Of a stretch of 64,000 nt of DNA, positions 52,700-60,743 are shown in pieces. The DNA comes from GCA-002779465 sp964596535 (lineage in GTDB: Bacteria; Desulfobacterota; Desulfobacteria; Desulfobacterales; UBA2156). Each line of letters starts with the position of its first letter. Within the stretch, counting starts at the first letter, position 1. Location of the stretch: NCBI GenBank assembly GCA_964596535.1, contig CAZQUR010000003.1, positions 9,412 through 73,411 on the forward strand, given 5' to 3'. Below the pieces are notes generated by a model. That model saw only the letters and a list, made by a program, of their open reading frames with translations, was not told the DNA's origin and made no database searches. A program made the translations under genes and the position numbers.

Positions 52700-54745
52700 A
52701 TGACCGATCATAATCAAGTGAAAATGACCGCCACGAATTATGAAAATGACCGCCCGGAGGCGGAAAACCCGCTGAAGGTGGAAGACCTGACCTTTCGGGA
52801 CGGCCACCAGTCCCTCTTTGCCACCCGGGGGCGTACCGAGGACATGATCCCGGTGGCGGAGATGATGGACGAGGTGGGCTTCTGGGCCATGGAAATATGG
52901 GGCGGAGCGACGTTCGACACCATGCACCGGTTCCTGAATGAAGACCCGTGGGAGCGCATCCGGACCCTGAAACGCTACATCAAGAAAACCCCCTTTTCCA
53001 TGCTCCTGCGGGGGCAGAACCTGGTGGGGTACCGGAACTATGCCGATGACGTGGCCAAGGCCTTCGTGGAGCGGGCCGCGAAAAACGGCATGGACATCTT
53101 CCGGACCTTCGACGCCCTCAATGACTACCGGAATTTCGAGACGGTGGTCCCGGTCATCAAGGCATCCGGGAAACATTTCCAGGGATGTATCTGCTATTCT
53201 TTGACGGAACCCCGGCTGGGGGGAGAGGTTTACAACCTCGACTATTACGTCAACAAGGCCAAGGACCTGGAATCCATGGGGGCGGACAGCATCTGCGTCA
53301 AAGACATGGCCGGCCTCATCGCGCCCTATGACGCCTACGCCATCGTCAAGGCATTGAAGGCGGCCGTCAAGGCCCCCGTGCACCTGCACAGTCATTTCAC
53401 TTCCGGGATGTCGGCCATGAGCCAGCTGAAAGCCATCGAAGCCGGTGTCGACATTGTGGATACCTGCATGTCGCCGTACGCCTACCGAACGTCCCACCCG
53501 GCCATCGAACCGCTGGTCATGACCCTCCTGGGCACCAACCGGGATACGGGATTCGACATCAAGCACCTGGCGGCCATCAACGAAAGACTCGAAAAAGAGG
53601 TGATGCCCAAATACAAGCACCTCCTGGATGACTCCAAGATGAGCATCATCGACATCAACGTCCTGCTGCACCAGACTCCCGGAGGGATGCTGTCGAATCT
53701 GGTCAACCAGCTCAAACAGATGGATGCCCTGGACAAGATTGGTGACGTCTACCGGGAACTCCCGCGGGTGAGAAAAGAGCTGGGTCAGATTCCCCTTGTC
53801 ACTCCCACCAGTCAGATCGTGGGGATCCAGACGGTGAACAACGTCCTGTTCGACGCCCCCGAAGAACGCTACAAGATGATCACGGACCAGGTGAAGGATC
53901 TCTGCTACGGGCTTTACGGCAAGACCGCCGTGCCCATCGATCCGGAAGTGCAGAAAAAGGCCCTCAAAGGATACCCCCGGGGGGAAGAACCCATCACCTG
54001 CCGGCCGGCGGAGGTCCTGGAACCGGAGCTGGAAAAAGCCAAGACCGAAATCGGCGATTTGGCCGTGGACATGGACGACCTGGTCCTGTACGCCCTGTAT
54101 CCGGTGACCGGGAAACGGTTCTTGAAATGGAAATACGGCCAAGAAGAACCGCCCGCCGAAGTGCGGCCCATCACCCTGGAGCAGGTCAAGGCCCGGGAGA
54201 CATTGATCAGAAAGGCCCTGGCGGGCGAACTGATGGAAAAATCGTCCAAGGAAGCGCCGCCAAAAAGCGAAAACGCCCGCACCTTCAATGTATTCATCGA
54301 CGGTGAATATTTCGAAGTCGGCGTGGACGAGGTGGGCGAGTCTCCGGTGATCCGTTATATTCAGCAGATGCCGGCCCAGGTGCCCACGATGCCGGCCATG
54401 CCGCCTCCGGGACCGGCGGCGCCACCCCGGAGCACGCGTCCCCCGGCGTCTGTCCCGGCACCGGAGGCAAAACCATCGGCGCCCGAACCCCCCAAGGCGG
54501 TGGAACCGGCCAAAGCGGCGGCCGATGCGGAGGGGACACCCTTGAAAGCCCCCATGCCCGGGATGATCGTGAATTACAAAAAACAGGTGGGGGACAGCGT
54601 GACCGAAGGGGAGACGGTGGTGATCCTGGAGGCCATGAAGATGGAAAACGCCCTGCCGGCACCCGTTTCGGGCACGATCAAGTCCCTCAATTTCCAGTCC
54701 GGTGACTCGGTGGCCAAAAACGACGTTCTATGCGTCATCGGGTAA
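52700..54745 (+). CDS. Biotin-dependent pyruvate/oxaloacetate carboxyltransferase (PycB/OadA, transcarboxylase 5S+1.3S)
   Basis: 681 residues from ATG 52700 (GGGAGAAGG upstream). The TIM-barrel carboxyltransferase has VEDLTFRDGHQSLFATR, GMDIFRTFDALND, SICVKDMAGLIAPYDA (carbamylated-Lys region) and metal-binding HLHSHFTSGM. An Ala/Pro linker (about 570-610) leads to the C-terminal biotinyl domain with the target Lys in EAMKMEN. It takes carboxyl from oxaloacetate, leaving pyruvate, and loads biotin for the partner at 50780. This coupling avoids ATP cost in propionyl-CoA carboxylation. Confidence 0.95.
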   Translation: MTDHNQVKMTATNYENDRPEAENPLKVEDLTFRDGHQSLFATRGRTEDMIPVAEMMDEVGFWAMEIWGGATFDTMHRFLNEDPWERIRTLKRYIKKTPFSMLLRGQNLVGYRNYADDVAKAFVERAAKNGMDIFRTFDALNDYRNFETVVPVIKASGKHFQGCICYSLTEPRLGGEVYNLDYYVNKAKDLESMGADSICVKDMAGLIAPYDAYAIVKALKAAVKAPVHLHSHFTSGMSAMSQLKAIEAGVDIVDTCMSPYAYRTSHPAIEPLVMTLLGTNRDTGFDIKHLAAINERLEKEVMPKYKHLLDDSKMSIIDINVLLHQTPGGMLSNLVNQLKQMDALDKIGDVYRELPRVRKELGQIPLVTPTSQIVGIQTVNNVLFDAPEERYKMITDQVKDLCYGLYGKTAVPIDPEVQKKALKGYPRGEEPITCRPAEVLEPELEKAKTEIGDLAVDMDDLVLYALYPVTGKRFLKWKYGQEEPPAEVRPITLEQVKARETLIRKALAGELMEKSSKEAPPKSENARTFNVFIDGEYFEVGVDEVGESPVIRYIQQMPAQVPTMPAMPPPGPAAPPRSTRPPASVPAPEAKPSAPEPPKAVEPAKAAADAEGTPLKAPMPGMIVNYKKQVGDSVTEGETVVILEAMKMENALPAPVSGTIKSLNFQSGDSVAKNDVLCVIG

Positions 54746-54813
54746 TATGCATTTGACTGTCGAGGGGATCAAGGCCGAATTTTGGCAGAGAAAGATCCCG
54801 AGAGGAATGATCC

Positions 54814-55974
54814 ATGAAGATCCACGAATACCAGGCCAAGGGACTCTTTAAAAAATACGAGGTTCCCGTTCCAGACGGCGGGGTGGCATTCGATATCGCA
54901 TCGGCGGTGGAAACCGCGAGCCGGCTCTCCGGGTTTCCGGTGGTGGTCAAAGCCCAGATCCATGCCGGGGGGCGGGGAAAAGGGGGCGGCGTCCAACTGG
55001 CTCGGACCTTGGAGGAAGTGAATCGGATCGTTCAAAAAATGATCGGGATGACCCTGGTGACCCATCAGACCGGATCCCAGGGAAAGCGCGTGGGCAAAGT
55101 CCTGGTGGAAGAAGGCCTTGCCATCGCCGAAGAACTTTATCTGTCCCTCATCGCCGACCGGTCCACGGCGAAAATCGTGGTCATGGCCAGCCGGGCCGGG
55201 GGGATGGACATTGAGACCGTGGCTGCAAAAACACCGGAAAAGATCGTCAAGGTGTATATCAATCCCCTCGACGGGGTCCGCGCCTACCACTGCCGGCAGG
55301 CGGCTTACGCCTTGGGGCTTCCGAAAGAAGCCATGAAGCCCTTTTTGGCCATGCTCCCCCGATTGTATCGGCTTTTCGTGGACTACGATTGTTCCCTCGT
55401 GGAAATCAATCCCCTGGTCCTCACCGCCGACGGGCGGCTGGTGGCCTTGGACGCCAAGATCAACTTCGACGACAACGCCTTGTTCCGGCACCCGGATCTT
55501 TTGGAATACCGGGATTTGACCGAAGAGGACCCCCTGGAGATCGAGGCTTCCAAGTACAATCTCAATTACATCAACCTGGACGGCAACATCGGCAACATGG
55601 TCAACGGCGCGGGGTTGGCCATGGCCACCATGGATCTCATCAAGCGGGCCGGTGGGGAGCCGGCCAACTTTTTGGACGTGGGGGGCGGTGCTTCCGCGGA
55701 GATGGTGGAAAACGGATTTCGGATCATTTTAAGTGATGAAAAGGTCAAAGGCATCTTGATCAACATCTTCGGCGGGATTCTCCGGTGTGATGTCCTGGCG
55801 GAGGGGGTGGTGCAGGCGGCGAAGAAGACCGGGATCACGGTCCCGGTGGTGGTGCGGATGGAAGGCACGAATGTAGAGGAAGGCCGGCGCATTCTTGCGG
55901 AATCCGGCCTGAACCTGATCACGGCGGTGGATTTGAAGGACGCCGCCGCCAAGGTGGCCGGACTGGTGACCTGA
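54814..55974 (+). CDS. sucC: Succinate-CoA ligase (ADP-forming), beta subunit
   Basis: 386 residues, standard size. MKIHEYQAKGLFKKYEVPVP, VVKAQIHAGGRGKGGGVQLA (ATP-grasp), EEGLAIAEELYLSLIADR, LVEINPLV and DVGGGASAEMVENGFRIIL are all present. With SucD it converts succinyl-CoA to succinate while making ATP (or GTP), the energy-conserving step of propionate oxidation after the mutase. sucD follows after 18 bases. Confidence 0.96.
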   Translation: MKIHEYQAKGLFKKYEVPVPDGGVAFDIASAVETASRLSGFPVVVKAQIHAGGRGKGGGVQLARTLEEVNRIVQKMIGMTLVTHQTGSQGKRVGKVLVEEGLAIAEELYLSLIADRSTAKIVVMASRAGGMDIETVAAKTPEKIVKVYINPLDGVRAYHCRQAAYALGLPKEAMKPFLAMLPRLYRLFVDYDCSLVEINPLVLTADGRLVALDAKINFDDNALFRHPDLLEYRDLTEEDPLEIEASKYNLNYINLDGNIGNMVNGAGLAMATMDLIKRAGGEPANFLDVGGGASAEMVENGFRIILSDEKVKGILINIFGGILRCDVLAEGVVQAAKKTGITVPVVVRMEGTNVEEGRRILAESGLNLITAVDLKDAAAKVAGLVT

Positions 55975-55992
55975 TCGGCCAAGGGGGAAGGC

Positions 55993-56871
55993 GTGAGCAT
56001 TTTTGTCAATGAACAGACACGGGTGCTGGTCCAGGGGATCACCGGGAAAGAAGGCCAGTTTCACACCCGGCATTGTGTGTCCTATGGAACCCGGGTGATG
56101 GCCGGCGTGACGCCCGGAAAAGGCGGGCAGGAAATGGACGGCATCCCGGTCTTCAATACGGTGCAGGCGGCCGTGGATCGCACCGGCGCCGACTGCTCCC
56201 TGATTTTTGTCCCCCCGGCGTTTGCCGCCGAGGCCGTCATGGAAGCCGCGGATGCCGGAATCCGGACGGTGGTGACCATCACCGAGGGAATCCCGGTGTT
56301 GGATATGATGAAAGTCAAAAATTACCTTTCGGGAAAACCCGTGCAGCTCATCGGGCCCAACTGCCCGGGGATCATCACGCCGGGAGAGGCCAAGGTGGGG
56401 ATCATGCCGGGTCCCATTCACAAGCCCGGGGGACCCGTCGGGGTGATTTCCCGTTCCGGGACCCTGACCTACGAGGTGGTCTACCAGTTGACGCTGCAGG
56501 GGATCGGGCAGACCACCTGCATCGGCATCGGGGGGGACCCCGTCAACGGCACCACCTTCATCGACTGCCTGGAAGCCTTTGAAACGGACCCGGAAACGAA
56601 AGGGGTGGTGATCGTCGGCGAAATCGGCGGCACCGCCGAAGAAGAGACGGCCCGGTTCATCGAAGCGCGTTTTTCCAAGCCGGTGGTGGGGTTCATCGCC
56701 GGTTTGACGGCGCCCCCCGGCCGGCGCATGGGACATGCGGGGGCCATCATCAGCGGCGGGAGCGGCACCGCCGAAGCCAAGATCGCCGCCATGCGGAAAA
56801 GCGGGATCCACGTTTGTGAAGATCTGGGAACGCTGGGGGAATTTTGCGCCGAGGTATTCGGCCGTGCATGA
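55993..56871 (+). CDS. sucD: Succinate-CoA ligase, alpha subunit
   Basis: 292 residues with a GTG start 10 bases after GGGGGAAGG. CoA-binding VQGITGKEGQFHTRHCVSYG, IGPNCPGIITPGEAKVGIMPG and the phospho-histidine motif MGHAGAIISGGSGTAEAK are intact. Its last codons overlap the hypA start (GTG at 56864). Confidence 0.96.
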   Translation: MSIFVNEQTRVLVQGITGKEGQFHTRHCVSYGTRVMAGVTPGKGGQEMDGIPVFNTVQAAVDRTGADCSLIFVPPAFAAEAVMEAADAGIRTVVTITEGIPVLDMMKVKNYLSGKPVQLIGPNCPGIITPGEAKVGIMPGPIHKPGGPVGVISRSGTLTYEVVYQLTLQGIGQTTCIGIGGDPVNGTTFIDCLEAFETDPETKGVVIVGEIGGTAEEETARFIEARFSKPVVGFIAGLTAPPGRRMGHAGAIISGGSGTAEAKIAAMRKSGIHVCEDLGTLGEFCAEVFGRA

Positions 56872-57241
56872 GATGGGGATCGCGATGGAGATCATTGAAA
56901 TCGCATCTCAATCCATTCCGGAAGCCCTGAAGGGGGCAAAAGTCCACAGCGTCCGCCTGAAAATCGGAAAGCTCACCGCCGTCGTTGCCGAAAGCCTTCG
57001 ATTCTGTTTTGACATCGTTTCCCGGGATACGCCGCTTAACGGCGCCGTGCTCCGCATTGAAGAAACGCCGGTGGTGGCCCGTTGCCGGGAATGCGCCGGG
57101 GAGTGGACCCTGGAGGGTCCTTCCTTTTCCTGCCCGGCATGCGGCAGCGGCAAGTTGACGCTCATTTCGGGCCGGGAACTTGACATCGAGGCCATTGAGA
57201 TCGAAGATGAGGACGATGTCCACGCAAACGGGGGAAAATAG
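56864..57241 (+). CDS. hypA: Hydrogenase nickel incorporation protein HypA
   Basis: 125 residues from GTG 56864, which lies inside the end of sucD. This start gives MHEMGIAMEIIEIA, restoring the His2-Glu3 nickel site essential in HypA; the later ATG (56873) would lose it. The zinc site is two CXXC pairs, ARCRECAGEW and SCPACGSG. HypA delivers nickel to [NiFe]-hydrogenase maturation with HypB. No hydrogenase structural gene is in the window. Confidence 0.93.
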   Translation: MHEMGIAMEIIEIASQSIPEALKGAKVHSVRLKIGKLTAVVAESLRFCFDIVSRDTPLNGAVLRIEETPVVARCRECAGEWTLEGPSFSCPACGSGKLTLISGRELDIEAIEIEDEDDVHANGGK

Positions 57242-57244
57242 AAG

Positions 57245-57922
57245 ATGGAAATCAAGGTGATCCGGAAAGTGTTGAGCGTCAACGAGAAGATGGCCGAAGA
57301 GAACCGGCGTCTTTTTTCCCAAAAAGGCGTATATGTGATCAACGTCATGAGTTCTCCGGGGTCCGGAAAGACGGTGCTGTTGGAAAGGACGCTCGCCGAT
57401 ATTTCCAAAACGATTCCGTGTGCCGTGATCGTGGGGGACATCTGCACCACCCATGATGCGGACCGCCTGGCTCGGTGCGGCGTTCCGGTGTCCCAGATCA
57501 ATACGGACGCATTCGGCGGGGAGTGCCACTTGGCGGCCCATGTGGTGGAAAAGGCGGCCCAGGAGATGGACCTTGCCGGAATTCGGCTCCTTTTTGTGGA
57601 AAACGTCGGGAACCTGGTGTGTCCGGCCGAATTCGACATCGGAGAGGACAGCCGGGTGGTGGTGATGAGCGTCACGGAGGGAGAAGACAAACCGTTGAAA
57701 TACCCCGTCATGTTTCGTACATGTCATGCGGCGGTCATCAACAAATCGGACCTGTTGCCGCACCTGGATTACGACCTGGATCAGGCCAGGGCCAACATCC
57801 TGAATATCCATCCGGAGATGCCGGTATTTACCCTTTCGGCCAAGACCGGCGAGGGGATGACGCCGTGGCTCGAGTGGCTCAGGGCGCGGGTAGAAGAAAA
57901 AGCATCGGGAACAACCGGATAA
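57245..57922 (+). CDS. hypB: Hydrogenase/urease nickel incorporation GTPase HypB
   Basis: 225 residues. Walker A SSPGSGKT, GDICTTHDADRL, the G-domain metal site GGECHLAAHVV, ENVGNLVCPAEFDIGED and the specificity motif NKSDLL are conserved. The N-terminal CXXCGC and His-rich nickel-storage segments of some HypB proteins are absent, so nickel must be supplied by HypA. It starts 3 bases after hypA. Confidence 0.94.
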   Translation: MEIKVIRKVLSVNEKMAEENRRLFSQKGVYVINVMSSPGSGKTVLLERTLADISKTIPCAVIVGDICTTHDADRLARCGVPVSQINTDAFGGECHLAAHVVEKAAQEMDLAGIRLLFVENVGNLVCPAEFDIGEDSRVVVMSVTEGEDKPLKYPVMFRTCHAAVINKSDLLPHLDYDLDQARANILNIHPEMPVFTLSAKTGEGMTPWLEWLRARVEEKASGTTG

Positions 57923-58038
57923 GGGGCTTTAAAAAGAACGTCGCAAGACTTCAACGGAGAAAAACCGCAATCGCGGGGAAAGGAGGAAAGGAGGGGGGCA
58001 AACCGCAGCTTAAGAACGAAAAAGGGGGAATATAATAC

Positions 58039-59310
58039 ATGACCGGACTGGGAACCCACATTCTACTGGACCTTTACGGTTGTGATCCCCGCCGTCTCGA
58101 CGATTTGGATTTTTTGAAAAATACGGCGCTTGAAGGGGTTAGACGGTCGGGGGCAACCATTATCACAGACCACTTCAAGCAATTTACACCGCAAGGGGTC
58201 AGCGGTGTCGTGATCATCGCCGAAAGCCATTTAACCCTGCACACATGGCCCGAGTTCTCCTACATCGCCGTCGATTATTTTACCTGCGGCGACACCATCG
58301 ACATCGATGCGGCCATCAACCATTTCCGTGCGCGACTGCATCCGGAGACCATCGAGATCTCCCGGAATGCGCGGGGAAAACGACTGGGAGCGCTTCCTTC
58401 GGAGGCCTTGATCGGAAAAGCCTTCCAACATATTCGGGGATGGCAAACGGAATCCGCCGGAAACGGGGGATCCCCGGAGAAAAGGCTGTTGGAGTACCGA
58501 TACGCCGTGGACCAGGTTTTATTGAAAACCCGGAGTCGCTTTCAGGAGATTCGGGTCATCGAAAACCCGGTCTTCGGCCGGATGCTGTGGCTCGACCAGG
58601 CGGTGCAGGCGGCGGAAAAGGATGAATTCGTCTACCATGAAATGCTCGGCCATGTGCCTGCCGTGATTCACGGTTCTCCCGAAGACGTCCTGATTATCGG
58701 CGGCGGAGACGGGGGGCTTCTGCGGGAGGTCCTCAAACACGATTCTTTAAAACGGATCGAACTGGTGGATATCGACGCCGCGGTGGTGGATGTTTCAAAG
58801 CGTTATTTACCCTTTACCCAGGGGGCTTTTGAAGATCCGCGGGTTCATCTCTTTTTCGACGACGGCAAGCGTTTTGTCACGGATAAAACCCGTGCCTACG
58901 ATCTTATCCTGGTGGACTCCACAGACCCCGTGGGACCCGGTGAACATCTCTACCAGCCGGTTTTTTATGAGGCTTGCAAAGCCGCCTTGAAAGAAGGGGG
59001 GCTCTTTACCGCCCAGGCCTTGTCGGTCTGGCTTCAGGAAAAGGAACAGGCGGCCATGTTTCAGAACATGGGAAAAGTCTTTGAGCGGGTCGTCCCCTAT
59101 CTGGCGACGGTTCCCACGTATCCGGGGGCGTTATGGGCGTTTGCCATCGGTTCGGACCGCTCTTTCTCCCCGGAGGCCTTTGACCGGTCTTACGCCCGGG
59201 ACCTCTCCGGGGCCTGCCGGTACTACAACCCCATGATTCATGAAAGCGCCTTTTGTTTGCCGAATTTCATGATCGAACGCCTTGAAAAACAGCTCCCTCT
59301 GCGACATTGA
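58039..59310 (+). CDS. AdoMet decarboxylase (SpeH type) fused to spermidine synthase
   Basis: 423 residues. Residues 1-115 are a prokaryotic class AdoMet decarboxylase: THILLDLYGCDPRRLDD and the self-cleavage site ESHLTLHTWPE, where Glu-Ser breakage gives the pyruvoyl group, then YFTCGDTIDIDAAINHF. Residues ~150-423 are spermidine synthase: LLEYRYAVDQVLL, LIIGGGDGGLLREVLKH and LVDSTDPVGPGEHLY. The chain thus makes decarboxylated AdoMet and uses it as aminopropyl donor to putrescine. There is no stop codon or frame break between the parts. Confidence 0.94.
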   Translation: MTGLGTHILLDLYGCDPRRLDDLDFLKNTALEGVRRSGATIITDHFKQFTPQGVSGVVIIAESHLTLHTWPEFSYIAVDYFTCGDTIDIDAAINHFRARLHPETIEISRNARGKRLGALPSEALIGKAFQHIRGWQTESAGNGGSPEKRLLEYRYAVDQVLLKTRSRFQEIRVIENPVFGRMLWLDQAVQAAEKDEFVYHEMLGHVPAVIHGSPEDVLIIGGGDGGLLREVLKHDSLKRIELVDIDAAVVDVSKRYLPFTQGAFEDPRVHLFFDDGKRFVTDKTRAYDLILVDSTDPVGPGEHLYQPVFYEACKAALKEGGLFTAQALSVWLQEKEQAAMFQNMGKVFERVVPYLATVPTYPGALWAFAIGSDRSFSPEAFDRSYARDLSGACRYYNPMIHESAFCLPNFMIERLEKQLPLRH

Positions 59311-59319
59311 CTGACAATG

Positions 59320-59338
59320 ACCGGCCGGGATGGCCGGT
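59320..59338 (+). repeat. Perfect hairpin after the polyamine gene
   Basis: ACCGGCC, loop GGGAT, GGCCGGT, followed by only TT, just upstream of the stronger terminator. Confidence 0.6.
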
Positions 59339-59348
59339 TTCATCAGGA

Positions 59349-59377
59349 CCCTGCAGGAAACCATGCAGGGTTTTTTT
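59349..59377 (+). terminator. Rho-independent terminator
   Basis: CCCTGCA (59349-59355), loop GGAAACCA, TGCAGGG (59364-59370), then seven T. It ends the polyamine transcript. Confidence 0.9.
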
Positions 59378-59456
59378 CGGGGACGGAAAGTCCGTTTTTT
59401 CAAAAGGATGCCGCGCTTTCGGCGTCTTTTTAGCCGGTTTTAGCCGGCCGATTTCA

Positions 59457-59484
59457 AAGGAACGTCCCAAGGGGACGCTTCCTT
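59457..59484 (+). repeat. Short palindrome
   Basis: AAGGAACGTCCC, AA, GGGGACGCTTCCTT forms a near-perfect hairpin in the 320-base gap between the polyamine gene and the next one. The gap contains no gene. Confidence 0.6.
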
Positions 59485-59511
59485 ATCAAAGCGCCGGGGC
59501 ATTTTAAACAG

Positions 59512-59607
59512 GAACCATGAGCGCATTCCCTTCAGGTTCTGCCTGACGGCAGTGCTTCACGAATTGGAGCAAATCGGAGACCCTGTTTTGCAGGGCTGCG
59601 GGTTGCG
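59512..59607 (+). repeat. Dispersed repeat family A, copy 3
   Basis: Bases 59532-59557 are identical to 24225-24250, with flanking blocks GAGCGCATTCCC, TTGGAGC and GCTGCGGG in the same order. It lies directly before the pyruvate-kinase-domain gene. Confidence 0.8.
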
Positions 59608-59630
59608 TTTTAATCACAAAAGGAGGTTTT

Positions 59631-60185
59631 ATGCATATCCATTTCGACAAACCGGGTCCGGACAACACGGAAAAGGTGCTGCAATGTGCCTATGAACGCG
59701 GGAAAGCGCTGGGATTAAAGGAAGTGGTGGTGGCCTCCAGCAAAGGCGCCACGGCGGTCAAGGCGGCGGAGGTCTTTGAAGGGTTTCGCATCACCGCCGT
59801 GACGTATCATTGCGGGTTCAAGGCCCCCTTCGAAAGCGTGATGGATCAAAACGTCCGGGCGGATCTGGAAAAACGGGGGGTGCAGGTGGTCCAGGCCACC
59901 CATGCCCTGTCCGGGCTGGAACGGTCGTGGGCCAAAAAACACGGTGGCGCTTACCCGGTCCTCATTATGGCCGACACGCTGCGGTTATTCGGGCAAGGGA
60001 CCAAAGTGGCCGTGGAAGTGGCCGTCATGGCAGCGGATGCGGGGATGCTCACCGGCGCCGACATCCTTTCCATCGGCGGCACGGGCCGGGGTGCGGATAC
60101 CGCCTTGATTCTCAAGCCCGCCAACCAATCGGACTTGTTCGATATGCGGATCCGGGAGATCGTCTGCAAGCCCCGGGAGTTTTGA
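59631..60185 (+). CDS. Pyruvate kinase C-terminal (alpha/beta)-domain protein
   Basis: 184 residues forming only the PK_C-type domain: TEKVLQCAYERGKALGLKEV, VVASSKGATAVKAAEVF, VTYHCGFKAPFE and GADILSIGGTGRGADTALIL. The catalytic barrel of pyruvate kinase is absent. Such stand-alone domains are widespread and uncharacterised; small-ligand binding is plausible. An AAAGGAGG ribosome-binding site precedes the ATG. Confidence 0.85.
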   Translation: MHIHFDKPGPDNTEKVLQCAYERGKALGLKEVVVASSKGATAVKAAEVFEGFRITAVTYHCGFKAPFESVMDQNVRADLEKRGVQVVQATHALSGLERSWAKKHGGAYPVLIMADTLRLFGQGTKVAVEVAVMAADAGMLTGADILSIGGTGRGADTALILKPANQSDLFDMRIREIVCKPREF

Positions 60186-60204
60186 AGATCAAAGGCCGGA
60201 CGCC

Positions 60205-60519
60205 TTGTTCCTGATCGCCGGGATTGCACCCAAAACCAAGGTGCTGGATCAGAATCCCCGACGCTGCCCCGTGTGCGGACTGGTGCGCGCGTACTACCGC
60301 CGCGTGGACCACTACCTCAGTATTTTTTTTATCCCCCTGTTACGGGTAAAGTCCGGCGAGCCGTTCCTCCTTTGCGACGTGTGCGAGAAGACCGTTTCAG
60401 AGATAAAAAGAGACTACCGGGCGGAAACCGATAGGGGGCGCCGCCGGTGTAAAAGGTGCGGAAAAGGGCTTGAAGAAGGCTTCAGTTACTGTCCGTTTTG
60501 CGGGGCATCGGCTCCATGA
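60205..60519 (+). CDS. Zinc-ribbon protein
   Basis: 104 residues with a probable TTG start (the family usually begins near F-I-G-I-x-PKTK). Three CXXC pairs plus one more form zinc ribbons: RRCPVCGL, LLCDVCEK, RRCKRCGK and SYCPFCGA. A hydrophobic stretch YLSIFFIPLLRV lies between the first two. It follows the previous gene by 19 bases. Function unknown. Confidence 0.75.
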   Translation: MFLIAGIAPKTKVLDQNPRRCPVCGLVRAYYRRVDHYLSIFFIPLLRVKSGEPFLLCDVCEKTVSEIKRDYRAETDRGRRRCKRCGKGLEEGFSYCPFCGASAP

Positions 60520-60550
60520 GGGCGGAAAATTTTGCCGCTGCGACATTTGA

Positions 60551-60630
60551 CGCCTCCCCGCTGCCCCGCGAGGCGGGATTTCCGCTTTGCTCCAATACGC
60601 AGCGGGAACGCCCTCGCTGTTGCGGTTCAT
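60551..60630 (-). repeat. Dispersed repeat family A, copy 4 (inverted)
   Basis: The minus-strand reading gives ATGAACCGCAACAGCGAGG, TTGGAGCAAAGCGG, AAATCCCGCC and GCGGGGCAGCGGGG, matching copy 2 (24197-24300) block by block. Confidence 0.78.
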
Positions 60631-60639
60631 AAAAGGATG

Positions 60640-60740
60640 GATTCGTAAAAAGGCCGATTTTGTTCGCAGGGCAACCCTTTGCCTCTTTTTTTTTCGAAAA
60701 TACTTGAATGGCACTCACAAAAGCTTTTTTACGAAGCAAT
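60640..60740 (+). repeat. Dispersed repeat family C, copy 2, MITE-like
   Basis: Left end ATTCGTAAAAAGGCC and right end AGCTTTTTTACGAAGC are inverted relatives. The 25-base core is identical to 35997-36021. Length and ends suggest a small non-autonomous element or REP-type sequence. It fills the gap before the convergent epimerase-like gene. Confidence 0.7.
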
Positions 60741-60743
60741 CAT

